The notes beneath the pieces are model-generated. The model saw only the letters and a list, made by a program, of their open reading frames with translations. It ran no database searches and had not been told where the DNA came from. From Deuterostichococcus epilithicus (taxonomy: Eukaryota; Chlorophyta; Trebouxiophyceae; Prasiolales; Stichococcaceae): 64,000 bases of DNA. This document shows positions 48,074 to 60,343 of the stretch, piece after piece (position 1 is the first letter of the stretch; the number at the start of each line of letters is the position of its first letter). The position numbers and the translations under genes are program-made. The stretch covers positions 2,604,009 through 2,668,008 of the forward strand of contig JAVTLE010000021.1 in assembly GCA_033439295.1 (NCBI GenBank), given 5' to 3'.

Positions 48074-51000
48074 TCAGACGCCAGCGGCAGGCCGAGGCGC
48101 CGCAGCGTAGGTGGGCGGCGGGGCAGGGACAGGGAAGGTTGGCGCCTGTCGCCTGTTGAATGCCTCGTACAGCAGCCGTTGCGGCAGCCTAGGATCAATC
48201 AATGGCCACATCAGCGCTTGCCGCATTCGCACAGCATTCCCGCAGTCACCTTGCACAACGGCCGGTGCGTATGGCCGCAGGACAGCATGCGCACAAGATG
48301 CTGACGCAGAACGGACAAGCCCCAAGTGGAAAGGTGCGCCCTCATGACATGGGATATGCATACGAGCGCACTTGCGGTACGGGTCCCGCTCGCGCTGCTG
48401 CAGCAGGTAGGCGATCTCGTCCTGCACGCCCGCCTTGGTCTGCGCATAGATCTGTGCAATGCGGGCGCGGTCGTCCATGTCCACCCGCCGCGTGTGGATT
48501 GGCGTGCCTGGAACCACGCAAGAGCATCAGGTGGCAGCAGGGTTGCGGACACCTACTTGCGGCAGGCATGCCAGGCTGGACGACATTGGGGTAAATGCAG
48601 ACGTCAGCCCAACTGTTCACACTCAAAGCCCCATGCATAACTGCAGCAACGTGGAATTGGCTTGAGGTTGCGACCCTCACCAAACATGAAGTAGAAGCGC
48701 TCCGGCGGCTTGGGCACCGAGAAGGGCTGCAGAAACAGCTCTTGCTCAAGGCTGCCCCCCTTGGCGCCTCTGCACAGCCATGCCGCAGCTGTGAGCCGAT
48801 TTGCACTGTGCGACACAGTGCAATTCCTGTTTCCGGTGCAAGGTGACCAGTTGGATGCGGGGCAAGCGCTGCTGAGACAAGCAAAAGGCAAAAGTTCGAT
48901 TTCAAATCCCATATTAGGGTCCCACCTCCGGGCCTGCGGGATCTGGGACGCCTGCGCCGCTATGCGCTCGCCGACATAGGGCAGGTTGCGGATCTCGGGT
49001 GCATCGAGCAGCATCTCGACGCTGTCCTCGACACCGACGGCGCCAACCGGGATGATGGTGGCGCCAAAGCGCGCCGCCACGCGCACGAACTCCGGCTCCT
49101 CAGGCCAGAAGAGCTGCACATGTGCAAACATGCAACGATGGATCCACGTCGCCAACAAGCCGGCGGAGTTGCCAGGTCAATTGCACGACGACTACACATT
49201 TCTTTACAGGAGCAGAACAACAGTGTGTTCGTCTGTCCACCTGATACTTTTCGCCCTTGTTCTTGTAAGCCTGCAGGCACAACAGTGGTGCAGGCGCTTG
49301 CAAAGGTCGCACTGGCAGCCGCCAGACGTGAGGGCACAGTGAGATTGGTGTGCAAGGGGCAACTCCGATGTCGGCCTCGAGGGGCGGCATCATGCACGGA
49401 TCCGGATGCCAATGTACACTCTGCAGTGGCGATGCAGTTGCGATGCAGTTGAGCGACCTGAGACCACTCACCTCGCGCACGCCGCCAGGGTACAGCAGCA
49501 CAGCCTCCTGGTTCCTCAGCAGCCTGTGCATGACCGAAACAGCAATGGGGCCAGGCATGCCATCTCCTTGAGGACGTCAAGCAGGCTCGGCCTGCACGTC
49601 GAAAGTGCCCCATCTCTGCTGCAAGCAGTAGATCACCTGAAGAAGCTGGTGGGGCCCACTTTGACTGCGCCAAACGTCTGCAGGAAGCTGCTGAAGCCAG
49701 AGTTGCCGCCGCCCTCGAAAATGACGGGGTGCGCCTGCAGCAGATCACGTTTCGCTTGCAGAAGGTCACAATTCGCTTGCAGCGCGTCACATTCCGACCT
49801 GAGCCCAATGCTTCAAAACTGATTGCTGATTGGCAGGTGAAGGCGACACCGAGCTCTGTGCGTCAACAGGGCGGCTCACCAGGCCCCGTGGCATGATGCC
49901 GGCCTCCCGCAGCAGGCCCTCCACCACGAAGCCAATGTCCAGGGCATATGTCTGGTGGTTGCCTGTGCTTCGCACATGACAAACCTGTAAATTTCTGAGC
50001 CACTTGGACGAGACTTGCTCCGCTCCAGGGTGGTGTCGCAATGCACGATAGGAGGACAGGGCGTGCTGGGGCCATTGCTGCAGGCCCTTAGATTTGAACT
50101 CTGTGTGTGACAAGCGGGCAGGCGCATCAGCAACGCCCAACACAGGCAGCAAGCAGATCTGCCAAGATCATGAAAGGCTGGGCTCACCCACAAACAGCAG
50201 CGGCCGGTCGGTGGGCAGGCCGCTTATACCCTGCTGCACGGTGCCGTGCGCATCTCGACTGAAGTACACCGGGCTCACCAGCCGCCGCAGCCAGCCCAGC
50301 GAGCTGCGGCGTAGCGGTGCAGAATTCTTCAGAGAGCCAGAGGCACTTCACCCGGCTGCTGGAACGGCTGCTGAGCGCCGGCCGTTTACTGGCAGCATGC
50401 AGAGATGGCAGCATGGTCGACTCGAAGCCGCGTGATGCTCCAAAGCTCACACAAAGTCTGGCTGATGCAGTTCGCATGTCCGTCCGGCAAGTGCCAGGTA
50501 TTGACATTTCGAAACGCTATCGTCATCGCATGCGGGAACTCTCACTTGTCCGCCAGCTTCTCGAGCTCGATGCGCGTGGGCAGCTCGATGGGCGACGCGG
50601 AGCCGAAGGTGTCGCGGCTGCGCTGGCGCACGGGGGCGCTCATGGTGCGCCGCTGCACGTAGAACCCCTCCTCCCGCAGCAGGGCCACCAGGTCTACGCC
50701 AGCCTCCTGCAACAGCGCGTGGCTGCGCCCCTCCAGCACCTGCACATCATCCGCCACAAGAGCCATCATGCATCATTTGCAGGAGCCATCAGTCCCGATG
50801 CCCTTGCGGGCAGGGGCTGACTTCGCCGTTCTGTCTGTCCGTGTCTCAGACACAGCAGGAGAAGGGCCGCAAGAGCCATCACTCAGCACTTGCAGGAGCC
50901 ATCAGTCCCACAAGCCCCAAGGGGCAGGGGCTGATGATCACCGACCTGTCTGTCCGTGCCTCATCTCAGACACAGCAGCAGGAGGGCGGGAGCGCGGCGC

Positions 51001-53127
51001 GCCTTGAGGGTGCAGCGCGGCAGCGCCTTTTCCAGTCGCGGCCCCTCCTTGCGGGAGGGTATGAGCCAGTCGGCGTCGCCCGTCAGCAGCAGGACCCGCT
51101 GCGTCACCTCGCCGTACCTGAGTATTCCCAGTCCAACAACGTGTATCAGTGAAGCAGTGAGCTGAGCTCTTTACACATAAGTCCCGTGTTCACACGAGGG
51201 TGTTCACGATAGAAAGAAGTTGTACGGCTGCTGAATCTGCAGCTGAGCGCACTTGTTCTCGACGAACTTGCAGCCGGCGGCAAGCAGCCGCAGCTTCCAT
51301 GCCAGCGTGGCGGGCGGCAGAATGTCTGTCAGCGCCGTAAGCTGGGGGACTAGATTCGTTAGGCCCTGGGCGAATGCTGCCGCCTGCGCAGGTGCCAAGC
51401 CACATCAGTGACCCCTCAATCCTGTCCTCGTTTGACTTGGTAGGGTGGACAGGTGTGCTGAGGAAGACTACTCCAGTACAACTAAGCATCTGAAGTATCA
51501 GCTTTGGACACTGGCCTGTGTCTGGAGTGGCGCGCTACGGTCGATGCCTGCAGAGGCGAGCGACAGGGGGTTGCCCAGCACCGGCGCGAGGGCTACTGGC
51601 ACTGCTTCATAAAGCTCCTGCATGATGATGAGGAACACCATCGTGTCCGACCTTTGTATTTATGCGAAAGTCTGTGCGCCACCAACCCAGATAGGATACG
51701 AAGTTGGGAGTTGTTGTCTCACAGCCGCGGTCGGAGCAACGGATCCTTTCTGCAATGATGGTAAGCGAGGAAGGCCGCGAGCTGACCTTCGGCACCCGGG
51801 GCAGCAGCGGCCCTAGGGCAGGCCAGATGGACTGCTCGTAGGATGTTGCCGGGTTGACCAGGATCACACGGTCTATCAGGTCTGGCCGCGCTGCCGCGAC
51901 AGCCACTGCCAGGATGGCGCCAAAGGACTCGCCCAGGATGTACACCGGCCGCTCGGGCGGAAAGTCCGCCACCTCTGTTTCGAGGAACTCCCTGCATACA
52001 CAGCAAACAGTGACATAGGGCAGGTTGCACCCTAAAGGCGGATCCGTCCTGTTCCAAGAGACCATGCGACCTTGGCATTGTGCAAGGACATGCGTAAGGA
52101 GGGTGCCAGTCGTGTGCCAAAGGGCCTTTTGGTGGTGCAACTACCCCTGGACAGCCTTACTCGACGAGCTCCACGAGGCGCGGGAACCAAGTCCTGTCGT
52201 GCGGCGGCACGCTGAAGGCGACCAGGTCGAATGCCTCCACCAACGCTGGAAACTGCTTGTACGCTGCGCCAGCAACGCTCAGGGCTTCAAGATTGGAACC
52301 TTCAGTCACATCTAGCTGCATCCAGCTGTATTAGGCGCTCAGCTCCGCTATCGCAAGCCTGTCTGGTTGTCAGTCTTCTCAGGCGCTCGGGGTGCAGCAC
52401 AGGATGGCCAGTCTAGATATCCATGAGTGCGCGAAGAGAGTAGATTCAGCATTCTCACCTGCCAGGCCGGTGCCGTCGATGCCCGGCAGATACAGCAGGT
52501 ACGGCAGCGTCGCGCGGTCGATCGGCGGCCGCCCCTCGACGAGCGGGCACATGAACCGAGGCGGACCACCTGACGGCAGCAGTGGTGCAAAGTGAGCAGA
52601 CGCATGTGATGCCCTGCTCGTCGCAGACGTCATGCGACATGGTCTACATCTGCTGAAAGGGGCCGGTCCGTAGAAGCATTCGCGAACCGTCATTTCTGGT
52701 GAAGTCGCCGAGCCCGATGCGGTTCTTGTTGTCGTTGAGGATCGTCTGCTCATTGGCGTCCACAAATGGCGTGCGCGGCACGACCGTCTGCACACCTGTG
52801 AAGGGCGAATCAGCCACCGCCGCTCCTGCAGACACAAGTGGAATTGAGACACTCGAGCACCTTCACGTGCGTCCGGCCGCAGCTGCTACTCACATTGCTG
52901 GCCAGAAGCACCCATGTCCGCCGCAGCGCATGCCGCAGCTCACCCCGGTGTGCCGCCGCGATGTTGCTCGTAGGATGTCTACATCTCAACCTCCTCTTGC
53001 TCGTGGGCTCTGCAGCTGTTCGCACCGCTGCTCTGCCATGCCGGAGTGCCGACAACGCCGCTGAACCTGGGGCACGAAGCTGCATGCGCGCACCAGCCGC
53101 ATGGCAGCTGGACTGCAGCGTAGTCAT
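48074..53127 (-). CDS. PES: Phytyl ester synthase / diacylglycerol acyltransferase-like protein
   Basis: Plastid enzyme of the PES1/PES2 family, which moves acyl groups onto phytol and diacylglycerol. Eighteen exons in transcript order: 53127-52894, 52787-52688, 52569-52459, 52263-52161, 51991-51787, 51617-51516, 51383-51226, 51117-51003, 50739-50546, 50303-50188, 49962-49880, 49734-49637, 49523-49472, 49270-49241, 49113-48926, 48769-48681, 48507-48372, 48188-48074; in phase, 742 residues. The first exon is transit-peptide-like (MQLRAPGSAALSALRHG); the start is the least certain part. The alpha/beta-hydrolase half has YLLYLPGIDGTGLA and the nucleophile elbow YILGESFGA (about 205). The acyltransferase half has GNHQTYALDIGF (about 480), HPVIFEGGG, VLLYPGGVRE, LFWPEEPEFVRVAARFGATI and PERFYFMFG, and ends after EIAYLLQQRERDPYRK. 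Introns 6 and 8 use GC donors (GCCAGT at 51515, GCGCGC at 51002). Confidence 0.93.
50758..51000. repeat. Two diverged direct repeats of about 113 bp filling a PES intron
   Basis: AAGAGCCATCA begins units at about 50758 and 50871; each continues with TTGCAGGAGCCATCAGTCCC, GGGCAGGGGCTGA, CTGTCTGTCCGTG and CTCAGACACAGCAG in the same order, with small indels. Together they make up nearly all of the 263-bp intron 50740-51002. Confidence 0.75.
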
Positions 53128-53926
53128 GACTGCCCAATGCAAAATTACTGTTGATGAACGACACAAGCTCAGTGTTGTATCATGAATTCCTCAAGCAAAG
53201 TTTTGAGTGTTTGCCACTGCTCGCAGGATGGCGACAGGAATGAGCCCCTTTTCAATGCTGCAAATGGTTGTTGTGGGACCTTCTATTGCTGATGGACTGC
53301 CGGAATACTCTCAAGACTCACAATCAATGTTTGCTGCCAGATGCTGCTGCTGTGTAACAGCAAATTGTCGGGATGTGTGACGTGGCTGCAGTCTCGGAAT
53401 TTGCGCATTCAATCCCATAAACATGTGCTCTGAATCCCGTGCTCAGATATTTCACATATTTGCCTTTCGGCAGAGGTGAGGAAGCATGTGTTTCATCCGC
53501 TAGCGGTTCAGCGTGACATCGCAACGTCCCCGCAAAGCGAGCGGCATCAGTCTTGTGTCATCCCCGCATCAGCGGCGTACCTGAGTTGCATTCGAGAGGC
53601 AAGCAGTTGAACACAACGCGCTGTTTCGAAATCCATCCCGGCACAGACGCTGCAGCTGGCGGTCTGCATGAGCGAGGCTTCACCTACACATGATCCCAGC
53701 TCGGCTGGTGTCCAGACTGCACGCCAGGGCTTTCGATAGAGGACAAGCCAACTCGGTCATGGCTGGCCTGCACAGCTCGTGGTCTCTCGACCAGAGCGCG
53801 CCGCAGTGCGCGCACAGGCCCAGTTTTCCGCAGGTAATTTGGCAATGCATTCAGCCTGCTCAACGGGGTTGCTCTGCAGGAGCATGCGGCTCTAGAAGCA
53901 CTGGAACACGGCATGCGGTGCGGTCG
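53128..53926. promoter_or_regulatory. Divergent intergenic region
   Basis: About 800 bp between the phytyl ester synthase start (minus) and the tentative PP2C start (plus). Presumed to carry both promoters. No specific element recognised. Confidence 0.35.
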
Positions 53927-56485
53927 ATGCATGCTCATGCACGCAGATTGCTGCCTCGCAGGCCACCCCGCGTAGATCGGCAGCCGGCTGGGCAGCAGCC
54001 TTTTCGACGCTGGCAGCAGGCCGCAGCGAGGTCCGGCTGCTCAGGCAGACATGGCACAGCGGCCGGGCGTGCCTGCAGGGTTTGCGGCATTTGAATCGGC
54101 CTGCCCAGATCAGCTCGATTCAGACCCTCGCGGCAGCCTCGTGGCCTGGCCAGGTGCCTGCGCCCTGGCCGTCTGTGTCCAGCGCAGTCGAGCAATCTGC
54201 CACACTTCACGCTTCACCTTCTGAGATGTTCGACTGCTAGGGTTTCATGATGTTGCTTATTGGCGCAGGGCTTCTCGTCGCTGTTGCGGTTCGGTAGGCA
54301 CAGCCTCAGCAGCACAGCTGACGGTAATGATGGCGTCTCTGCGGCCAGCACCTCGGTCGACAGCTCAGTCGATTTCCCGCTGACGAAGACTCTGCCAGTT
54401 TTGGAACCCCTTCCTAAGGAAAGGTGCGCATCAGTTAGCAGCCTGATGTTGCCGCAACTTTGTTGCCCCAGCCATTTTGCAGGCTCTCTTAACACCAGCT
54501 CGAAAATCTGTCGGTTTGTCAAACCTGATCAAGTTTGACTGGCACCCATCCGGAGCGTCAGATGCCTTAGTTCACACGGTTGGCATGCGCAGCGGGCCAC
54601 TGCTGAAGATCGACACCGGCGCTGCCTACATTCCAAACCCGCAGAAAGCCAACAAGCTGGGCGAAGACGCCCACTTCATTGCCAAGGGCGGCAAATCCTT
54701 TGGTGAGCCTGACCGCTACTGTGAGTTCAATTGTCTTGGCTTTGTTTCAAAAGACAAGTGCAATGTCGCCAGTCGAGTACCCAAAGCACAGACTCTGTCC
54801 TGTCGTTGGCAGCACAGCGTATCTGATCAGAGGGTTCTGAATGCCTTGGTGCATGGCCAGGCGTGGCAGACGGGGTGGGCGGCTGGGCGCTGTCGGGCGT
54901 GGATGCGGGAGAGTACTCGCGCCTGCTGATGCAGATGGCGCAGCTGTTTGCAGAGTCGAAGAAGCTGGACCCGCACCCAAAGCAGGTGAGGCTCTCTGCC
55001 GCGCCAGGCGGTGCTCCACCCCCGCCCAGGCACCTCTCACCGTGCTCGTGTACCGACGACCTCCTCCTGTGCCAGTCGATAGGGCGCAGCGGCTCTGCGG
55101 AAGGCGCACGGCAGTGGTATGCGCACGACAGTGGTATTCATGAGGGGCGGTGGCTTGTTCGCAACCTACAGAAAGGTCGATTCCACGACGTCATCCTGCA
55201 TGAGGTTGCATAGTTTTCAGCCAAACGTTCCTCACTCTGCAAGCCCGCAAACCACGCTGTCGCTGCCCCGAACACCCGGGCAGGCGATGCCCGGGTGGCG
55301 CACAAGCGGAGTGGATAAGCACGGTCCTCAGCCGCGCACTGATGCAAGCTCCTAGACACGCAATCACAGTATGGACACTCTCGATCAATTATCGGCAGGT
55401 GTTGTGGGCGGCGTACAAGCAGACGGAGGTGCGGGGCAGCTCCACGGCCTGCCTGCTAAAGCTCAAGGCGGACATCCTGCACGCCTGCAACGTTGGCGAC
55501 AGCGGCTTCATGATCGTGCGCAACGACGACGTTGCCTTCGTGTCGCCGCACCAGCAGCACTCCTTCAACTTTCCCTACCAGCTTGGGCGGCAGGAGGTGG
55601 ACGCTGCCAGCGAGTCGCCCGCCCGCGCGCAGGTGCTTTGATGCCGCCGGCCATGAAGCATATGACATTCGTTGGCGGCCTTGGCTTGCGCATCCACGGA
55701 TGTTGCCAGCCGTGAAGTTGATCGAGAACAGGGGTGGCATGCATCTGGCTGTGCCACAAGGCGCACAACGTGTGGCTGTGCCCTTGGCTACGGAGTGACA
55801 ATCGCATGTGGCATGCTGGGCGGGCTATGGCACGGGCAATGCTGCCACCTGCACGCTCGCCGCACGAGAAGCGGCTGCGCAGCCAAGTTGCACGGCGCCT
55901 GTGCGATCAACGTCAAGGTTTCGCTGTCCACCGCAGGTGTTTGCGATCCAGCTGCAGCCGGAGGACATCGTCGTTGCGGGCACCGATGGCCTGTTCGACA
56001 ATGTCTTCCCGGAGGAATCTATGGCGCTCGTGCGCCACGCGCGCACCCGCGGCGACCTGCCCGCTGCCGCCGCCAAGACGCTGGCCGACTACGCCTTCAA
56101 AAAGGCAGCAGACGAGCGGCACATGAGTCCCTTTGCCTACTCGGCCCAGGCGCACGGCCACCGCTATGTCGGCGGCAAGGTGCGCTGAGCTGGAACCTGG
56201 TGTGCGACACGCAGTTGTGCTGTCGAAATCCCGATTTGGGGTGCTGTGCGGCAAAGGTTTCAAGTGAAGCGCGAGCACGGACCCTCCAACGCAGAATACA
56301 TGCAGCATCCTTGCCGCGCCCTGCTCCCAGGTTTGCGGCTGAGGCGCTGCGTCTGCCTGCTGCAGATGGACGACATCACCGTCCTCGTTGCGTACATCAG
56401 CGCTGCGGATCCCGCACCGGAGGAGGGATCCTCATCGGGCTCAGCCTCGGACGGTGCTGCATTGCCACCGCGGGCCAAGCTGTGA
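53927..56485 (+). CDS. PP2C-family protein phosphatase, PTC7-like
   Basis: Mn/Mg-dependent Ser/Thr phosphatase of the compact PTC7/PPTC7 branch, often mitochondrial or plastid. Exons: 53927-54079 (tentative), 54269-54423, 54593-54702, 54861-54985, 55399-55632, 55937-56179, 56366-56485; in phase, about 379 residues. Metal-binding landmarks are all present: NKLGEDAHFIA, GVADGVGGWALSGVDAGEYS, GDSGFMIVRNDD, VVAGTDGLFDNVFPEE and MDDITVLVAYI. After the catalytic core comes a short Ser/Ala tail. Exon 1 (MHAHARRLLPRRPPRVDRQ...) is Arg-rich and acid-poor, like a mitochondrial presequence, but rests only on a phase-compatible AGG/GTTTGC donor. It diverges from the phytyl ester synthase and converges on the OTU protease. 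Confidence 0.88.
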
Positions 56486-57132
56486 AAGGTTTAGACGTGG
56501 TTTTGGGGGCGGCAACCACTGTGTCAGCATGGATCCGAACTCTGGGACCAGTTGTGTACGATGTAGCTCATGTCCCGCGCGTAACATGATGAGTGCTGTG
56601 ACTGGAGTGGTGTCAGGTGTGCAGCGAAGCGGCGGCGCATCTTGGTGTTGTGGACAAGACGTATGAGTGGCAAGAACCGGAGGACTGGGTCCGGGGTTTG
56701 ATGCTGATATCTGTTGCAGCATGTGCAAGTGTCCGCTGGTGAATATTATGTGGTTTGATCTAGATGCAGCTTCAACCTTCTGCCGGACTGTTGCAGCCTT
56801 TGGCGTCCACAGGGCACATAGCATGGCCTAAAACGCACCTACATATCAGATATGTTTTGCATTCCATAGGCACTTGCAGCTATTCAGTTGCTGCTGGCCT
56901 GAAGGCACAGCTCTGCACTGCACAACGACAGCACAATAAACACGAGCAGGAGGCGCAGCGTCAACCCCATCGGTGCAGGCGGCTGCTTATTGCAGAGCTT
57001 CGATCAATGCTATCAGCTTTGGGGCAACAGCACGCTTGATACTGGCGGACTTGCTAGCTGGGTGCCTTCCATATTCTGGATGCCTCAGGTTTCAGGTGCC
57101 TATGTAGAAGTCGCAGCTCCAAACCGCAAACC
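56486..57132. other. Convergent intergenic region
   Basis: 647 bp between the stops of the PP2C and OTU genes. No TGTAA placed with confidence; no coding signal seen. Confidence 0.4.
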
Positions 57133-58356
57133 CTAGGCACACAGCAGGTCGTAGTGATTGCCATTGCGGTACAGCAGGTTGACGCCCTGGCGACCACCCT
57201 CTTCAAACTCCTCCCCATACTTGGCGATGGGCGCGAAGCCGCCGCCGGAGCGCTGCGCCTCGGTGTTCGATTTGTACACTGTGATGGGCACTCGCAGCAT
57301 CTTGGACAGCACCAGCAGCTCCACTTCCCTGCGCGACAGCAGATGCGTAGGACTGACCATCTGGCAATGTGTTGTTATGTGGGCGGCTGCCGCTCAGCCA
57401 CTGAGGAGGACCAGCGCTGTCTGGCTGTTTTGTTGGACGACTGTGGCGCAGCACAGCAGTGCAGTGCAGCAGTGGCGAGCGAACGGTCGAGCATGATTGC
57501 TCATAAGGCGGAGGGGTAGGGCTCGCACCCGCCCCAGAAGGTGGGCTGCTGCAGCCGCTGGCAGTACCTGCAGCGCAGGCCAGCAGTGCTGATTCGGCAC
57601 ATGACAGCAGCGAGTGGGGCGCAGCATGCACTGCTGCAGCCTGGAAAGATCGGAGATGAGCGCAGAGACGTCAGGCGGACACACAGCACCAGTCCGCATC
57701 AGAAATCAGGGTAGAGTCTTACCCGCCGAGGGTGTCTTCCGCTTCCAACGAAAACATTGCCTCCTTGAACTCGCCGCGCCGGCTGGCGCTGCGGCACAGC
57801 GCGTCTGCCGTGGCTAGCCGCAGCGCATCTGCGCGGCAAAGCGACCCACCGACCATCTGCTGATGGGCCCCGCAACACCAAACAGGTACGAAGCATGCCT
57901 ACAACTCCTGTCCTCTGTGCATATTGGTGGGGCCTTGGAGTCACAACGTGTCGTCCAGATCCAAACAGCAAGCATGCGCTCAGGCGCAGGCCTCACCGGC
58001 ATCTGCCTCCTCCTCCTCCGAGCCGGCGATGTAGAAGCCCTGGTTGAAGCTCATGCCGCTGGCCAGCGCTCTGAACATGCACTTGCCATCCGGCTTGACC
58101 TTGACGATGCGGAAGTCGTGCCTCACGCCTGGCGCCTCCTCCGCCCTGCGCACACGGCAGACTGTATGTGTGCACACCCATAGCATGGGTTGCACGGTGT
58201 GATGATGTGCAGGTGTTGCCAGCCTGCAGGGCACGCCAGTATCGACCTTCGTGGCAACAAGCATGCTCACTTCGCGGTGCTGAAGAGGGCCACAGCCTTG
58301 GGCCGCTGCTCCTGCTGCTGCTGCCGCTGCCGGAACGCAGAGCTGATGGACGCCAT
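57133..58356 (-). CDS. OTU-family cysteine protease (putative deubiquitinase)
   Basis: Small OTU-domain protease, probably removing ubiquitin or ubiquitin-like chains. Exons in transcript order: 58356-58271, 58145-57997, 57828-57723, 57567-57529 (39 nt), 57328-57133; in phase, 191 residues. The catalytic Asp-Cys motif is intact in VKVKPDGKCMFRALASGM (Cys about 51), followed by DALRLATADALCRSASRRGEF and QRLQQPTFWGG. The C-terminal half EVELLVLSKMLRVPITVYKS ends with the His motif NLLYRNGNHYDLLCA. The short N-terminus SSALRQRQQQQEQRPKAV could be a weak targeting peptide. The layout matches plant OTU proteins of the OTU4-like group; the subclass is inferred. Confidence 0.9.
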
Positions 58357-59408
58357 GCGGCTGCCACCGCATGGCTGCGGCCGCCATAGGTGAAAGCTGT
58401 CATCGCCTGCGTAACGGAAGTAGAACGGTCATTCGACACACTCAGAAACTCATGCTTAAAATGCACCCTTGTGGTGACTGTACGCATCTGAACTGAGAGT
58501 GCGCACCAAAGTCGTGCGCGGAGGCAGCGGCTGCGGATGCGAGCGAGGAGATTGGATGGGACTCGAAGGTGCAGTCCCGCTGCGACACCATTTCGAGAAC
58601 GCTGTTCCCTGCCTGAGGCTACACCCAGCTCTGAAACCCGGCTGCTTTGACACTTGTAAATTCACGATGTTTCGGAAAGCGCTGGCGGCGGCGCGACAGA
58701 GCAAGCTTGATCACGATCAACCAGATGCTGCAGGCTCGTTCGCAATGAAACACAGTCAGTCTCAATCAGACACAACATGCGCATGCAGCCGGGGAACAAG
58801 GTGATCCTCTGTCCTAAACCCTTTTCATTTGTCATTGCCGCGCTGGCTGACTGGAGCTCTCTGCAGCTCAGTGCGCGTGGACGAAAGACAGTTTGACGCC
58901 ACCCAAGCGCCTTGAATCTAGCACAACGTAGCCTCCGTTATCGTCTTGGGCTGCCACCGTCTCCGCCTGCCGCTGAAGTAGCGGCTGCACCTGTAACATA
59001 CAGAAAGCGGTTGGAGCCAGAGGCCGCGACAGCAAACGTAGGTCGGCCGCCGTGCACCCGCGCATGCCAGTCGATCCTTGCGCTGCGACTTTTGCACTTC
59101 ACCGCCCTACTGATCCTTCTCCGAGGCAAGACCGGGGCGCTGAACCGTGTGCCCGCGACAAGTCCTGACCGATCCACGCCGGTCGAAGGGTGAGCGACAC
59201 AGGCTGGTGATCTGTGCAACGGGACGATACACCGCTGCAAATTGCTTGCGGCGAGTGGATTGTGCGTCCGCAACAGCGTGACCTTCAGGCCCTGTCAGCA
59301 TGTTGATCGCAGCCCCACTGGGTTCGTGGTGCATGCTTGTCTGCTGACCCGCGCCGATCGTCGAGCACACATGGATAATCAAAACGGTACTGTGGCACCT
59401 GCAGGGGC
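58357..59408. promoter_or_regulatory. Divergent intergenic region with a doubtful small frame
   Basis: 1052 bp between the OTU gene start (minus) and the phytocyanin-like gene start (plus). A 65-codon minus-strand frame with a true ATG (59065-58868), ending RRLGGVKLSFVHAH, also sits behind an acceptor-like TGTTACAG and could be a last exon, but I found no convincing upstream exon. No other feature seen. Confidence 0.35.
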
Positions 59409-60343
59409 ATGAAGGCGGCCCTGCTGCTCGCTGGGCTGCTGTTGCTGGCCGTACAAGTCACAGGTGAGCTCCCTTGTTGAACTTGCAACCGCGTCTGGCT
59501 AATGCAATCAAAGTCAGAACGCTGGCATGATGTTGCGTCGCGGCACTGTAGACCTCTGCATTGCATGAGATGCGATGCATCTGCTTTGACACGCTTGATA
59601 CACAGCACAATTTGTTGGCCAAGTCCGCTAGCGAGCGTCAGCACTCAGCTGGGCATGCATGCGCCTTGCCTGCAGGACAAGGTCACACATTTCTGGTAGA
59701 TCCGTGGACACTGACAGGCAACACCTACCCGGACTTGGTAGCGCACTGCGGAGATGTCATCCAGTTCGCATGGTCGGCGGGCGAGACGCACGGCGTCGCC
59801 CGCATCCCCATAAGTGCGCTGAGATGAGGATGCGCTGAGATCCTGTCCTCATAGGCCAAACCTCTCACACACGTGGGTTGATGAGATTTTGCGTGCCTGC
59901 AGGCTCATGCCCGCCGACGTTCACGGCAGCCAGCGTGATGGTGCTGCAGGCGCCCGTCTCAGGCCCGGCCAATGTCACTGTGACACTGGGGAATAATGGC
60001 ATGTACTACTTTGCTGATCCTGTCATCACAGAGGAGCAGCGCAACTGCGATGGCGGCATGAAGATAACCGTGTCGGTCAATGGCGTGTGCCCTGCCGAAC
60101 CGCTGCCGCCATGTGAGCACAGGCCTCCTGATCCGCGGACTTCTCCCTCGTCCTGTTGCCCTGAAATGTTTGTTCATCATATCTTGCACAGCGACATGTA
60201 CTTAAACCAACATGGTGGTGTCTGTGTTTGCAGCCCCACCTCCAAGGCAGACGACATCCATGCTTGAAGCATCCGAGGCCGCTGCAGCGGCATTACTAAG
60301 AGGGTTCAACTGGAAGCGCCGGCGCAATCACAATGCCACCTAG
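59409..60343 (+). CDS. Secreted phytocyanin-like (cupredoxin) protein
   Basis: Exons: 59409-59463, 59676-59813, 59903-60112, 60234-60343; in phase, 170 residues (TAG 60341-60343). A clear signal peptide (MKAALLLAGLLLLAVQVTG) leads to a cupredoxin-like domain: GHTFLVDPWTLTGNTYPDL, HCGDVIQFAWSAGETHGVA, SCPPTFTAASVMVL, ANVTVTLGNNGMYYFADP and NCDGGMKITVSVNG. This is the general plan of plant phytocyanins, whose blue-copper type carries electrons at the cell surface. The first His (ETHGV) is kept. The second site normally reads C...GHC..GMK, but here the leading Cys position is Ala and the His position appears to be Asn, so type-1 copper binding is doubtful, as in early-nodulin-like proteins. The tail is PPP-rich then basic (NWKRRRNHNAT), with no GPI-type hydrophobic end. 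Confidence 0.78.

Noticed and set aside
58868-59065. 65-codon minus-strand frame with ATG, possible last exon
   Set aside because: Looks somewhat protein-like at its end but no upstream exon, family or poly(A) signal supports it; mentioned only in the interval entry.
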